Shown: positions 51,441-62,310 of the stretch, in pieces | How the letters are laid out: each line of letters starts with the position of its first letter | Position numbering within the stretch: the first letter of the stretch is position 1 | NCBI GenBank assembly: GCA_030998225.1 | Contig: JAPYXD010000714.1 | Span: 6,324,001 to 6,388,000, forward strand | Direction: 5' to 3' | DNA: 64,000 nt | From: Diplolepis rosae | Taxonomy: Eukaryota > Arthropoda > Insecta > Hymenoptera > Diplolepididae | Position numbers and translations under genes: made by a program | The notes under the pieces: generated by a model | Databases searched by the model: none | Told to the model about the DNA's origin: nothing | Seen by the model: only the letters and a program-made list of their open reading frames with translations

Positions 51441-52985
51441 AATGCTTATATATTCATTCTAGGTGAATGTTTTGTATTGTTATTATTTATATTATTGTTT
51501 TCAATATTCTCTAAATCAATAGAATTTCTTAATAAAGCATCTGCATTTACATTGGTTTTATCTGCTTTATATGTAACATCAAAATTGTATTCAGCCAGCT
51601 TCAATTTCCACCTGCTTATTCGCTTCTTTTTCGCATGTGTCGTATTTTCTCTTACAATAATTTATTTTACTGCTTCTATTTTCTTTGGATCTAGGAGTAC
51701 TCCTTCTCCGTCTATTAAGGGGGTCTCCTTATCCAGAACCTTAAAAAAAGGCACTTTTTCCCAATTTTCTTTGAAGCAGAAAATAAAACCACTGGTCAAA
51801 GATTTTTCGCATATATTTAGGTACATATTTGAACTTGTTAAAAAAAAATTTTCATTTGAAAACAAGAAAAAATCTCGGACTTATCGAAGATCCCGCGCAG
51901 CGTCTCACCACGGACAATTAATTTTGCGTGCATAATATTGTCCAAAGTTTTCATCTGAAACACATATATATTTGTTTTTTTTTATTCAGAAGGGTCTTCC
52001 GCTTATAGTGAGCCTAAAAAATTGTAAAAAACATTTTTTTTATCGATCTTTTGAGTTACTTTCCAGAAAATCAAATTTTTCACCGTTTTTTTGTTTAAAA
52101 TGCGTTATTTATAATGAAAATAAATACTATAACATAAAAATTAAAGGTTTACTATATGCGCATTTCAATTACCTACAAATAAAAAGAAAGTTTATAATAA
52201 TAGCTTAATTGGTTCTCCTTTAATCGTGCACGCAATTTTGAAAAATGTGGTTTTGAAAAAACGCGCTTTAAAGTTTTCAGACGGTGAAAAAAACCTTCCG
52301 CTCCCTCCTCGCAAGCTACTGCTCGGAACTCTACCATCAAAACTATTCCGATATGGACTGTAAAATTTTGCGACAATATTCTCTCATAATATATCCATCG
52401 ATTGAAACAAAAAAAAAAATCGATTTTTTGAAAGTTCTGGATAAGGAGACCCCCTTAAATGTCCTAAATAAGTAACTTTTGTGCGTACAAATTCGTATTT
52501 ATCTGGCTGTAATTTTAGATTTGTTGCACATAATCTTTCCATGAATTTGTTGAATTTTTGATCGCTGAAAGGTAGCTGTTGCATTTTTTAAACCAAATGG
52601 CATACGGTCAAATTTATAATGTTCATAAGGGATTGAAAAAAATGTTTTATGAGAGTCTTCTGGTCTCATTTTTATTTGATGAAATCCTGGAGCAAGAACA
52701 AATACAAAAAAATATTGACCTGATTCTAATTGTTCAAAGTATCAATAATTCTATTTCCACGTGAATCTAATTTTTTAGTTACTATCCAAGCTAGTATACT
52801 ATACGGTGATTGTGAAGGTTTAATGATTCTATTATTGATCAATTCATTAACTTGATGTGAAATCTCTTCTTTACGTACTGGAGGGAATCAGTATTGTTTC
52901 GGAAATATGTGTTGTTCATCTGCTCTTGAAATGTTATGTTGTAAATTTGATGTAGGTCTTGGTGGTTGTTCTTCGGGTGGTAATT
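51440..52985 (-). pseudogene. gypsy pol fragment of copy B
   Basis: Minus-strand frames follow the young element's pol: QHNISRADEQHIFPKQY (about 52960-52900), then RKEEISHQVNELINNRIIKP and SQSPYS, then HQIKMRPEDSHKT, then LQPDKYEFVRTKVTYLGH (to 52459). The TTAA MITE interrupts the gene here. Then come DGEGVLLDPKKIEAVK (51709-51662) and the RNase H end (WKLKLAEYNFDVTYKADKTN, near 51600). There are many stops. It lies immediately outside the 5' LTR of the young element, which inserted downstream of it on the same strand. Confidence 0.85.
51719..52454. mobile_element. MITE with TTAA target duplication
   Basis: Perfect 20-bp inverted ends GGGGGTCTCCTTATCCAGAA (right end in complement) flanked by TTAA on each side (51715-51718 and 52455-52458). 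736 bp, no transposase. It interrupts copy B's pol between GH and the DGEGVLL block. TTAA is used by piggyBac and Kolobok families; GGGG starts favour Kolobok, but this is open. Confidence 0.9.
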
Positions 52986-52989
52986 TGAG

Positions 52990-53680
52990 TGGTGATGATT
53001 CAGGAGTTCTTCACTCACTGTCTGAATCATCCCCGAAAAGCTCTCGGAACGCATGGCGTTTAAGGGTTTTGCGAGAAGCTGGTCCCTGTGATGAAGAAGC
53101 GACTTCTATCGGGGAACAATGTATTGGAATGTCCAAGACGTCTTCGTGGGCAGTTGACGTCCTGGCGTCCTGAAGACCCACCCCTTTACCAGGTATCGGA
53201 AGAATACGGTCCAGTGGCGGAGTGACTATCTCCATGGGCTGGTTCCCTCAAGGTGGGGTGACTTCCCTCGTTGATTTGCGTCTCACTTTGCCTTCTGGAC
53301 GACTTTCTCCGTCGGAGATTGGCAGGAGAGTCTCGAGAAGCAGTGGAACTATTTCTATTTCTATTTCCGGAAGAGATGGCGATGGAACGCTGGCAGGTGG
53401 CGCGATGGCTTCCGGGACGTAACGTATCCCTAAATCCAGCCTCAGATGGGAGACGTCTCGGATTTTATCCCCTATCTCCCTTGATAAGAGAGATGGGACG
53501 CTGGTAATTGGTGGGATCGGTTCTAGGACGTAACGTCTCACCGAATCTGGCCCCAGATTCAAGACGTCTCGATGACGTCCCAACTCCCTCAAACATGTTC
53601 CAGGAGGATCGAGAGACGTGACATTGGAACCGGAGGGAGAACGTCTCTCAGGATCCGGCCTCCGATCCTAAGCCGTATTC
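52990..53680. repeat. GC-rich repeat segment with two tandem units of about 115 bp
   Basis: The unit GATGG(A/G)ACGCTGG through GG(G/A)ACGTAACGT to GAGACGTCTCG/CAAGACGTCTCG occurs at about 53378-53470 and 53493-53585. The minus strand is open in two frames (53011-53235, 53248-53592) with repeated Pro/Ile/Leu motifs (PPASVPSPSLPEIE, PPITSVPSLLSREI). Composition differs sharply from the pol fragment next to it. I see no domain. An unclassified insert, possibly a coding repeat of a lost element. Confidence 0.5.
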
Positions 53681-53830
53681 CACCTAGGAGTTAGAGCGTC
53701 CCGATGGTAGTCGCTAGAGCGGTATGCCACCCTGGAGACTGGAAACGGCGAGAGGAATTCCCCAGGCGTTTCAATGACGTCTACTCACCAAGTGGACTGG
53801 AGAGCCCATGCTGCAGAATGTTTAAAAGGC
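53680..53830 (-). repeat. GC-rich dispersed repeat, inverted partner of 15716-15965
   Basis: Reverse complement of the segment at 15.72-15.87 kb, from CTCCTAGGTGGAATACGG to CATGGGCTCTCC. The two lie 38 kb apart in opposite orientation. Confidence 0.7.
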
Positions 53831-54439
53831 GAACGAGCATTTCTGTTCCTTTCGTAAATAAAAGGTTAGCTCTTAAAAGGGCTGATGGAAGATTGTAGTA
53901 AAGAAAAAAGGCTGCTTTCGTAAAAATAAAACAAAACTTTTTTATGGCTTAGTGGCTAAGGTTCTTTGGAGGTGCTCTCTCAGAGGTCCAGTTTCTAATC
54001 ATCTAAAATACAAAACTGGACCGGTATTTATGCATATTTTTCTTAAGCCTACGCGCCAATAAAAATGATTGTCAAAAATGATTGACTCTTAGAAAAATCC
54101 GGCGATCCAATCAAAATCGCCAGCTGGCCCATGTGACCGATGGAGAAAGAAGGGGCTCGTATGAAATTTACCCTCTCTTGAGTCCATCAGCCAATCGCGG
54201 TGACCTGACCGAACGCGCGCTTTATTTTCCTGGATTTCCGTCTGGCCAAAATTCCTCGACTTATTCCAAGAAAAATAAATCAAGGCGCGTTAAACGTAAC
54301 TACTGGCTCACATCAAATTATTCCAATATGTTTCGATTTTTCGACTATTTTCATACTTTGCGTGACTAGAATGACATTACGTTTAAGTGCTATCGGTCTG
54401 TAACACTTTATGTGCCTCACCCTGTATATTCTATGTAAA
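53831..54439. other. No gene recognised
   Basis: Includes GC-balanced sequence from 54090 to 54260 with open frames of no recognised content. Confidence 0.3.
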
Positions 54440-55060
54440 TCTCTTTGTAATTATTATACAGTTTTTGAAGCGGGAAAAATTGCTTTCAGTTTCCGAATGA
54501 AATCTTCTAAATTATTATAAATATTTCCGATTATACATCTTCTCGCTTCACCAGTAAGTTTGCTTCTCAATAATTTTACTAAATTTGCTTCTTTATTTGG
54601 GACCATTTCTTTCTCTTCCTTTCAAGCTTCGATAAAAATAGTTAATGGTACTTTACTCGATCCGTGAAAGTATGCAATAATCTCTAAAGCATCTCGTGGA
54701 GATACTTGTTGGTTTGTTGGTAAATTCGTCATTTCGGTAGATTTTATTGGCAAATTATTATTTGATAACTTATTTGGTAAATTATTGATGGCTGTTTTAC
54801 TTGGTAAATTATTTGCTGAAATTTCTTTATCAGATTATCTAGAGGTTGAATACGGATGTGAAAATTCTACTGAATTAAGAGCCTGTTCAATATTTAAAGA
54901 GTCGTCAAGCGTAATTTGGTTGATCGTATTTTGTAATTCTTTCTGAACATGTTGTGATTTTAAATTTGGATTATTCAATATTGCTGTTTGCTTAAAAGAT
55001 TCCGGAGTCCTATTCAGTTGCAATTCAGTTGCGATTTAGAAGAAAATGGATCTATTGAAT
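54440..55060 (-). pseudogene. Gag fragment of copy B
   Basis: The minus-strand reading MTNLPTNQQVSPRDALEIIA with FHGSSKVPLTIFIEA, then LVKLLRSKLTGEARRCIIGN and LEDFIRKLKAIFPASKTV, corresponds to Gag residues about 188-280 of the young element. 54835-55023 carries an N-terminal segment. One stop falls in FIEA*K and the C-terminal half is absent. It is upstream of copy B's pol fragment on the same strand, separated by the GC-rich insert. Confidence 0.85.
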
Positions 55061-57243
55061 CATATCTTTGTATCGGTGGGGTAAAAATTTGATTATTTGA
55101 AATATCACCGGATTTATTAGGACATAAAGATCTATCATACAAGGTAGAATTTGCTGTGATGATTTCAAATCTCGATTTTTCTCTAGGAGTTTCTGTTTCA
55201 GATCGTAAATCTGAAGATATATGGTGGGTTGCATGGCAAATCGGACGCGTTTAGGACTCCATGTTTCCGAATTACTTAAAATTTTAAGGAATGATAGACT
55301 GACATGAATAATAAAGAAATCAAAAATTTGACATTTTTTCATGCATTATTTAAAAAGTTATGGGATAAACAAAAAAAATATATTGAATGTTTTGCTCCTT
55401 TTTCGATTATCCAAAAACTGAAACGAGGAACAATTCTGAAAAAAATTACATAAACGTATCATTACATGGCCGATGTAGTAGCATTTTTTGGAAAAAATTT
55501 TACTCCCAATTTAATAACAAAACAGAAATATTTTTTTCAAGTGAAATGATTTTTTGCAAAAATGCCATTTTTGAAAAATCTGAAAAAATTCCTAGTGATA
55601 GCCCCAAGTATTACGCCAATTTCAAGTATATAATTAAGGTGCGCACTCACAAAAATGCTCTGGGAATAAAAAAACTTAAACCTACGAATATTTTTCAAAA
55701 ATGAGAATTAATCCAAAAGATCCCTAATTGGCAAAGGGGGAACTGGGAAGCATATACGACCTGGTTCTCAAAAGATTAAGTGCGGTGATACTAAAAAACC
55801 GAGCACGTTACCTCGGCTTTCCATCTCTCTATTAATTTCCCCCCTTAATTAATATGCGCGCGCCTCAATTAGCGACCGCGATCGAGTCTAATCAAATCAA
55901 TAAATTAAGAATTTTATACATGGTCTTTTCCCCCTTTTCGCGGCCGTTTTAAGGTTGGAAACCGGTATCGGAAGAAAGCCAATGTTTCCGCGATCACGAT
56001 GATATTTTTTAAATTAAAAAAGGTTACATTTTTCGTCCCGTGGAAGCGTTTAAAAATTGATGTGCGCTCACAAGAGAAAGCACACCGCGCGACGATGACG
56101 AGAAGCCTTTCCCCCATTTCAACTCCCGCTGGCGCGTGCTACCTGCGTGGGCGCGTCCTCCCATTGGACAGCGGTCTGAGAAAGCCAGAACCTTGCGTAT
56201 AGGTTTAAAATGTTCTACAGGGGATTGCGGACATCATTAATAAACAATAATAATAAAAAAATAAATAAAGAATGAAGAAAAACAAAAAATAAAAAATAAA
56301 AATGATCAAATGATCGCACATTGTTATATTATTTACAAATTTGGCGTTTTGCTTACACCAAAGAAACCCTTTTATCTTTAGTTTATTAACGTAGATTTAT
56401 TAGTATCTGTGACTTACATCTACAATAGTAATTATTCATAATGTTTAATACTAATGGTGGCCACCATGCAATGGTAATTATCTCTATTTATAATATTTGA
56501 TTATTTATAATATTTCACGATGTAATGAGGATTATATTTATTTAAAATTGTGGTATTTATATGGTTATTTATTCTCATTTATTAGCAATGATTAACCCTT
56601 CCTATTCACATAAATAAACCAGCCTATCGTAACTAATAACAAAAAAAAAAAAATAAAAGAAATATGAGCGTGGGACGCCCCTCCTTCCAGTGAACCGTGC
56701 CACAAGTTGCTTGACCTGAGTGAACGCTCGAGCGTAAGCAAGCACAGGTTAGTGTGGTGCCCGGTGAGAATGCGAACGAAAATGTCCGTGAAAAGTGGAC
56801 TGCCTCGTTCTCGCCACACTCACTTCCGGTTTCGAAGTAAATCGTTACTTACTGGGCGAATACTTAACGAGACATCGCAATTCTTTCGTGCGAGTCTCGT
56901 GGGAACCTACTTGTTCTAAAAGTAATCCTTATTTTGTGGATTCCTTCCTCTTTTCGTCGCAAAAAGGCGGATACTGAAGGCTGGGCCGTCTCAGTAAGTT
57001 ACAATCAAAATTGAAATCAAAATCCAAATTTCAATCAGAACCCAAATCCAGGTCAAAGTTTTAAAGTTATTTGCTATTCGTGTAACACACCATGAGATAC
57101 ATTAAGGAATTGTAAGAAACAAATAAGTATTAATCAGGAATTACCACAACTACTACTAGAACAATAACAATTTCAAGAACGAGAATTTTATAAACAGGAA
57201 AACTTTAATGCCCTTCCCGGAACGGGTGCACAAAAGAGGGCAA
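55061..57243. other. No gene recognised
   Basis: AT-rich with chance frames (55387-55704 plus, 55914-56117 minus), a CpG-rich part at 55800-56210 that includes a CCAAT-like CCCATTGG near 56158, and another GC-balanced part at 56650-56990. These GC parts could be regulatory DNA or old LTRs. No transcript structure can be supported. Confidence 0.3.
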
Positions 57244-58504
57244 GGAGTTAGTCTTCTTTGGAACTTTCAAAAACTCGATTTTTATTTTTTTGCATTTCTC
57301 GAAAGCATATGTATCTAAAAATATCGTGTCGAAATGTCATAAAGATCTGGGCGGGCTTCTATCATAACATCTCCACTGACAAGAAGCCGCAGCGCGACAA
57401 GTGCTCAATAGATTGCTGTAAATATCTGAAGGGAAAAGCAGTTAATACGCTTAACAAATATAAACATCGTTCTGCCTTTGCTGGAGATGCTCAAAAATTG
57501 CTTAAACCCATATACGAGGATCTTACCAAGACTGAATTGCTCGAAAGATGTTTAGGTGGCCATACTCAAAACAACGAGAGTTTCAACAACTGTGTTTGGA
57601 ATATGGCCCCTAAACATCTTTTCAATGGAAAGAAAGTCTTCGAAATTGCATTCAAAACATCAGCTTACATATTTAATGAAGGCTTTCATCCAGTGTTTAA
57701 AATAATAGAAGTACTGGGAATCAAACTCGACCAAACTACTTTCTTGTACGCTGGAAAGCTTGATACTGAGCGTATCACCATTGCGAACCGCCGCAGCTTA
57801 GATGCATTAAAAGAGGCTAGAACGTTATGCAGACAAGCTGGATTAGAACAAAATGAAAATTTTGAGCAATCAAAAGGTACATAATACGGTGCAGACATCG
57901 CTGATTAAGTTTAGGTGAGAGTTTTTCAGAATATTTCATTGAAAAAAATTTTAAAAGCGTTTTCCTCGAAACAACGTTTTTTCAACTGGTACGCACGATT
58001 ACACCGGAACCACTCGACCGATCCATCTGCAATTTTAAACACTTATTCTACACATGAATAGGATTGGTGTGAACCTTGATCAAGCTAAAATTTTGATTTG
58101 TAATCAATTTTTTCTGCAAAAAACTGTAAAAAAAAGTCGATTTTTTAAAAATGTTGTTTGCAACATTCCACCTTATTGTTATTTATTGAAAAATATCTTT
58201 TTCATAGGTTCATACGATAGCTACATTCATACTAAATACAAAACTATTTGATTTTTTTGTTTCGGATCAGTCATTATTGAGAAACCCTGCGTACTACCGA
58301 CCTATCTACTTTTCGAGAAGCTGTGTTCACGTGCAGCTTTTGTATATAAAAATTGAATAAGTTGTCTCAAATAAATTTTTTTTTTCAATTTTAAGACTTT
58401 ATTCATGATATCTAATAACTTGTATATCAATAGATATTACAGTATGCTCAGAAAAAATTCAAAAAAATAGCCTTTTTTCTGAGCGCCTAAAGTAGACTAA
58501 CCCC
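57244..58504 (+). mobile_element. Mutator/Kolobok-type DNA transposon, internally deleted
   Basis: The right end reads, inward, GGGGTTAGTCTACTTTAGGC and abuts TTAA (58505-58508). The left end at 57244 reads GGAGTTAGTCTTCTTTGG, a diverged inverted copy whose flank has decayed from TTAA. It contains one transposase fragment. The TTAA duplication fits Kolobok. Confidence 0.7.
57258..57884 (+). pseudogene. Transposase C-terminal fragment (Mutator-like domain)
   Basis: The open frame of 208 codons has conserved sequence from about residue 30: AGFYHNISTDKKPQRDKCSI, then LLKPIYEDLTKTELLERCLG, then GHTQNNESFNNCVWNMAPKH and FNEGFHPVFKIIEVLGI. These blocks belong to the C-terminal half of the arthropod transposase family annotated as Mutator-like and close to Kolobok. 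The catalytic N-terminal half is missing, and only about 20 bases separate the left terminus from the ORF, so a large 5' deletion has occurred. The first 28 codons are element terminus and not conserved protein. Confidence 0.75.
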
Positions 58505-58554
58505 TTAAATGAACAATTGAATGCACCTAATTTGATTAAAAATAAAATTGAAAA

Positions 58555-59052
58555 AGTCAATGGTCAATGGTATATTAGGTACAGAATTTTTTAGAAATAA
58601 TAACGCAAAAATTAATTATGAAGAGAAAAAGCTCAAAATAAAAAATAAAGTTATTTGAAATGCAAGAAACTATATTGGTACCAGCAGGAACAATTTTAGA
58701 TTTTTATGTAAGAATAAAAAACAATGAACAAAAACAAGTATTTATTCCACAATTACACCTATGCAATGAAGTTTATTTAGGAAATGCAATTGTTTCTAGG
58801 AACAACAGTAAAGCAAACATAAAAATGTTCAATACGAACACACAACATCAAAGGTTAACGATACCAACTGTAGAATTGATCGATTTTGAAGAAGTACCAA
58901 TACATGAAGAAAAGCAAACCAACACAAAATCAAATTTAGGAGACAGGAAAGAATTCAATTTTCCACGAGCGTATCAAGGCAACAGAATTTTTCCAAAAAT
59001 TCGTAATAATAAATCATTGATTGAATTTGTATGCCACTTGAAGCGCCCGTAA
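58555..59052 (+). pseudogene. gypsy pol fragment (post-protease region)
   Basis: 58565-58655 reads ILGTEFFRNN, matching VLGSEFFQDN after the protease of the young element. 58660-59052 reads ILVPAGTILDFYVRIKNNEQ, then VFIPQLHLCNEVYLGNAIVS, matching the segment between protease and RT there (TVTTFYVNIKNTE, YVPRLHIQDGVYVGDAVV). A stop separates the two parts and nothing else of the element remains. It belongs to the same family, either as a separate insertion or a displaced piece. Confidence 0.85.
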
Positions 59053-60173
59053 CCCGGGCACCTTGACAAGACCGCTGATGCAGCTCATCATTGCTCGGGT
59101 CGAAGACTTAAAAAAATGGTTGGTTCAGAAAGGAAATTCCCAATCTTGCTACTTTAAGCCAAATAGTTATTAGCTTAAAATTATCATTATATAACTTCGC
59201 CGTTAAGATGTTATTGATTTTGATGTACTAAAACATACAAATGGTAGATCAAAGTCAATACAATTGTATGTTATGAAAAATTGGTACCATATACATTCAT
59301 ATTAAATTAAATAACTTTTCAATACAAATATATCAAAATTATTGTTAGCATTATTAAAATATATACATAAAGTATATTAAAATTAAAGTTAAAAGATATA
59401 TTCTTCCTAAGATGGAAGTATTTCGAATTTAATATGCGCTACTGAAAAACAAACTTCCATCATATGCGATGAAAGTTTAATACAGAAATTTCTAACAGTA
59501 TTCCAACAAATTTTACCTGAGCAATAATTTACCAAATTAATCCGAAATTAAAACTAAAATTGGAATAAAGGTAGGATCATTATAAATATAAATGACGAAA
59601 ACTAATAGGTACATATCTGTAGGCACTTATATAATCACATGTGTTATATTTCTATATTCTGGTTTATATTATATTGTTTTAGATTATTAATGTAAATAAT
59701 GAAAACTAACGCGTGAATATATGTACGAATTCATATAATCCTACATTTTGGTTTGTATAAATTCTAAATTATACTATATTATGTTTCAAATATATATATA
59801 TATATCTTAGAACACAGGATTAGCACAGGATTCGGATGACTGGAAAGTAAAAGCAAGAAGGGGAAGGCAAGTCTTAAGGAAATAAATTTAAGAATGGAAA
59901 TATTTAAAAATAGTACGCTAGCGCACATAGTCATTTTTCAGCTCTATCTGGCTACGTTGTGAGAAAAGAATACATTAAAATCAGACCAAAAACGTGAAAA
60001 ATTCCTTAAACACAAGTATCAATGATGTCTAGTTTTTCCATAGTTTCCAAATAGTTTCTACCTAATTTTTATACACTTTTCCCTATATCCCCTTCCGAAT
60101 TTCCTATTTATGTTTTCGTTAACCGCATACGTACTACGGTGCTTTTACTATAAACATTATAAACTATAAATAC
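59053..60173. other. AT-rich, no gene recognised
   Basis: Long AT words and a short TA repeat at about 59793-59805. Flanks the 5' LTR of copy C. Confidence 0.4.
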
Positions 60174-61028
60174 TGTCACGTCCCGCGACTCTACCGCCAC
60201 AGGTAACAAGCAGATTAAGAAACCAATAAAGGGATCAAGACAGCATTACAGCGAGTGTGATTTTATCGACGCAAGTTATAGACAAATGTACAGATCAATA
60301 GGATGATCAATACGAAATTACCATGTGTCGTTCTAATACCTACACATGATAACAAATCGACTGACCTAGAGAGAAAGTAAATGAAGCCCTACAATACCAA
60401 CACACTACCGTCATAACATGCGACTTGTAATAGCATGTGACTGGTAATAACATGCGACTCGTCATAGCATGTTACTCGTCATACTTGACCTTTCAAAGTT
60501 CTATAAAAAGCGAAAGTTCCAAGAGAAGTCAGTCCAGTGCCATCGAATCTATACCGCGAGTGCAATCCAGTCAGTCCAGCTTCTCCAGATTTCTACCGCT
60601 ACTCAACCCGAATTCTAACTCGGCGCTGAGTTCAACGACATTAGAAAGTGAATCGCCTTCCAAATTCTCTCGAAACTGGGATCGAAGAATCAACTAGATC
60701 AACTGTCTAGATTACGAATTTACTATACAACAGCAACTATCTGAAGATTACAAGTTACACTCAACTGACCACATTCGCTTACTGGACTCAATTGATCATC
60801 TATCAATTCAAACTCAGGATAACTAAAAGGGTATTTCCAATTACGATTCTATATTTACATTTCCATGGTGCTTACCTGATAAAATTTCAATTGTCAATAA
60901 ATATATTTTATATACCTAACCCTTCTTAATCACTGACTAATCCTCATCCCTTAGAGAGGATCCTTCTGATCCTGACATAAAACGAGGAAATCTTTTAAAA
61001 GGAGAAGTGTTACGTTTCTGACGTAACA
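60174..61028 (+). repeat. 5' LTR of copy C
   Basis: Starts TGTCACGTCCCGCGA and ends TCTGACGTAACA. TATAAAA at 60502-60508, with a CAGTCCAG initiator-like stretch about 30 bases on, and AATAAA at about 60896. The last 100 bases align with the young element's LTR (CTAATCCTCATCCC, AAAACGAGGAA). Confidence 0.92.
60502..60508 (+). promoter_or_regulatory. TATA box of copy C LTR
   Basis: TATAAAA in a GC-balanced surround, the only good match in the LTR. Confidence 0.65.
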
Positions 61029-61044
61029 TACCCAATCTCTTTTT

Positions 61045-61062
61045 TGGTGCATCGGCCGGGAA
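61045..61062 (+). promoter_or_regulatory. tRNA-Gly primer-binding site of copy C
   Basis: TGGTGCATCGGCCGGGAA, a perfect complement (from memory) of the 3' end of insect tRNA-Gly(GCC), 16 bases after the LTR. Confidence 0.9.
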
Positions 61063-61184
61063 ACACTTAGTCAGTGAATGGGATATCGAAATTTTATGAT
61101 TAATAGGAATCAAACATTAATAAATTACAATTACAATTTATATGATTTTACACACATATTGGTAAAAATAAAATAAATTTGATA

Positions 61185-61481
61185 AAATCACGAAAGGACT
61201 TGACCTTGAGGCTAACTTGAGTGATTAAATAATCATTTTATTTGATTTGAAATTTTATACACATATCTTGTTAAAATAAAATAATTATATCAAATCACAA
61301 AGGGATCTGACCTTGAGGCTAACCTAAGTGATTAAATAATTATTTTATTTGAAACACTGTTTTCTTTCCTGATTTCTTGTTATTTTGTACAAACTGTGTT
61401 AAAATAAAATAAATTCTGTTGATTCACGCAGGGATTTGACCTCGAGGCTAACTTAAGTGATCAAAAGACTTATTTTATTTG
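61185..61481 (+). repeat. Three-copy leader repeat of copy C
   Basis: Units at about 61185-61244, 61290-61351 and 61420-61481, each AATCACR(A/C)AGGR..TGACCTYGAGGCTAACYT.AGTGATTAAAT followed by TTATTTTATTTGA. The core is the same as in the leader of the young element, which has two clear copies. Distant versions follow at about 61527 and 61769. Confidence 0.8.
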
Positions 61482-62310
61482 AAATTTTATTATCGGAATT
61501 TTTGAAAGTGCAGAGATTACATAGGATTTTGTGCTTGAGTCATGCCTGTTTAATCTCGTACTTCTTTAATTCTAAATTGTTGACTAAGTTTTAATTTGAG
61601 TTAAAACGAGAAAAAGCAGCACAAGAGACTATAAGTCCTTTTTAGATTCGTTGAACGGTCACCATTTGATTACGATCAATTGGGTAAGGCGAAATTCAAG
61701 TGCTCATACAGTATCGTTTGAAACTTTTATTTTAACTCTGTTAACTAACAGAATATTTTCAATTGCAAAAGATTGACCAAGGTGTTGTGCTTGAGTCAGG
61801 CTTGTCCAATCTTGCATTAATTAAATTCTGTATAATTTATAAGTTTGTTTATGTGTGGAAAATAAAAAATATAAGAAAAATTTTTTTTTTGTGAGTGTAC
61901 CAATTATTTAAAAACCCATTTGTGACCTATACCATTCGACAATTATATAAAAAAAAAACATATCAAGTATCCCAGGTAAGACAAGGAACAAAATTAGTTT
62001 CAATAAGAATAAATTTGAAACAAAAAATTCTAAATAAATATGTTTTCTGTAAGCACATGGAAATTGGTAGAATTAAGGCATATTATTTTAAGAATTTTGG
62101 TTGATGATTATAAATTTTCCTGACTCGGAACATTGAGACAATTCATATTTTCTAATAAACAAATTATTAATCACATTTATTGATTACAAAAATATTTTAA
62201 AACGAAAGATATTTGAAAAAATTTTCTGTTGATCCAAATTAATATTTATGTATTCCAATTTTAAAAGTGTCTCCATGTACGTATCAGTAAATTTTATTTT
62301 ATAATAACCT
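61482..62310 (+). other. Rest of the copy C leader
   Basis: AT-rich untranslated sequence up to the gag ATG. The 69-codon frame at 61895-62104 is not supported by any motif. Confidence 0.5.

Noticed and set aside
55800..56990. CpG-rich segments as a host promoter or first exon
   Set aside because: No coding exon, initiator or donor structure can be tied to them; left as unassigned.
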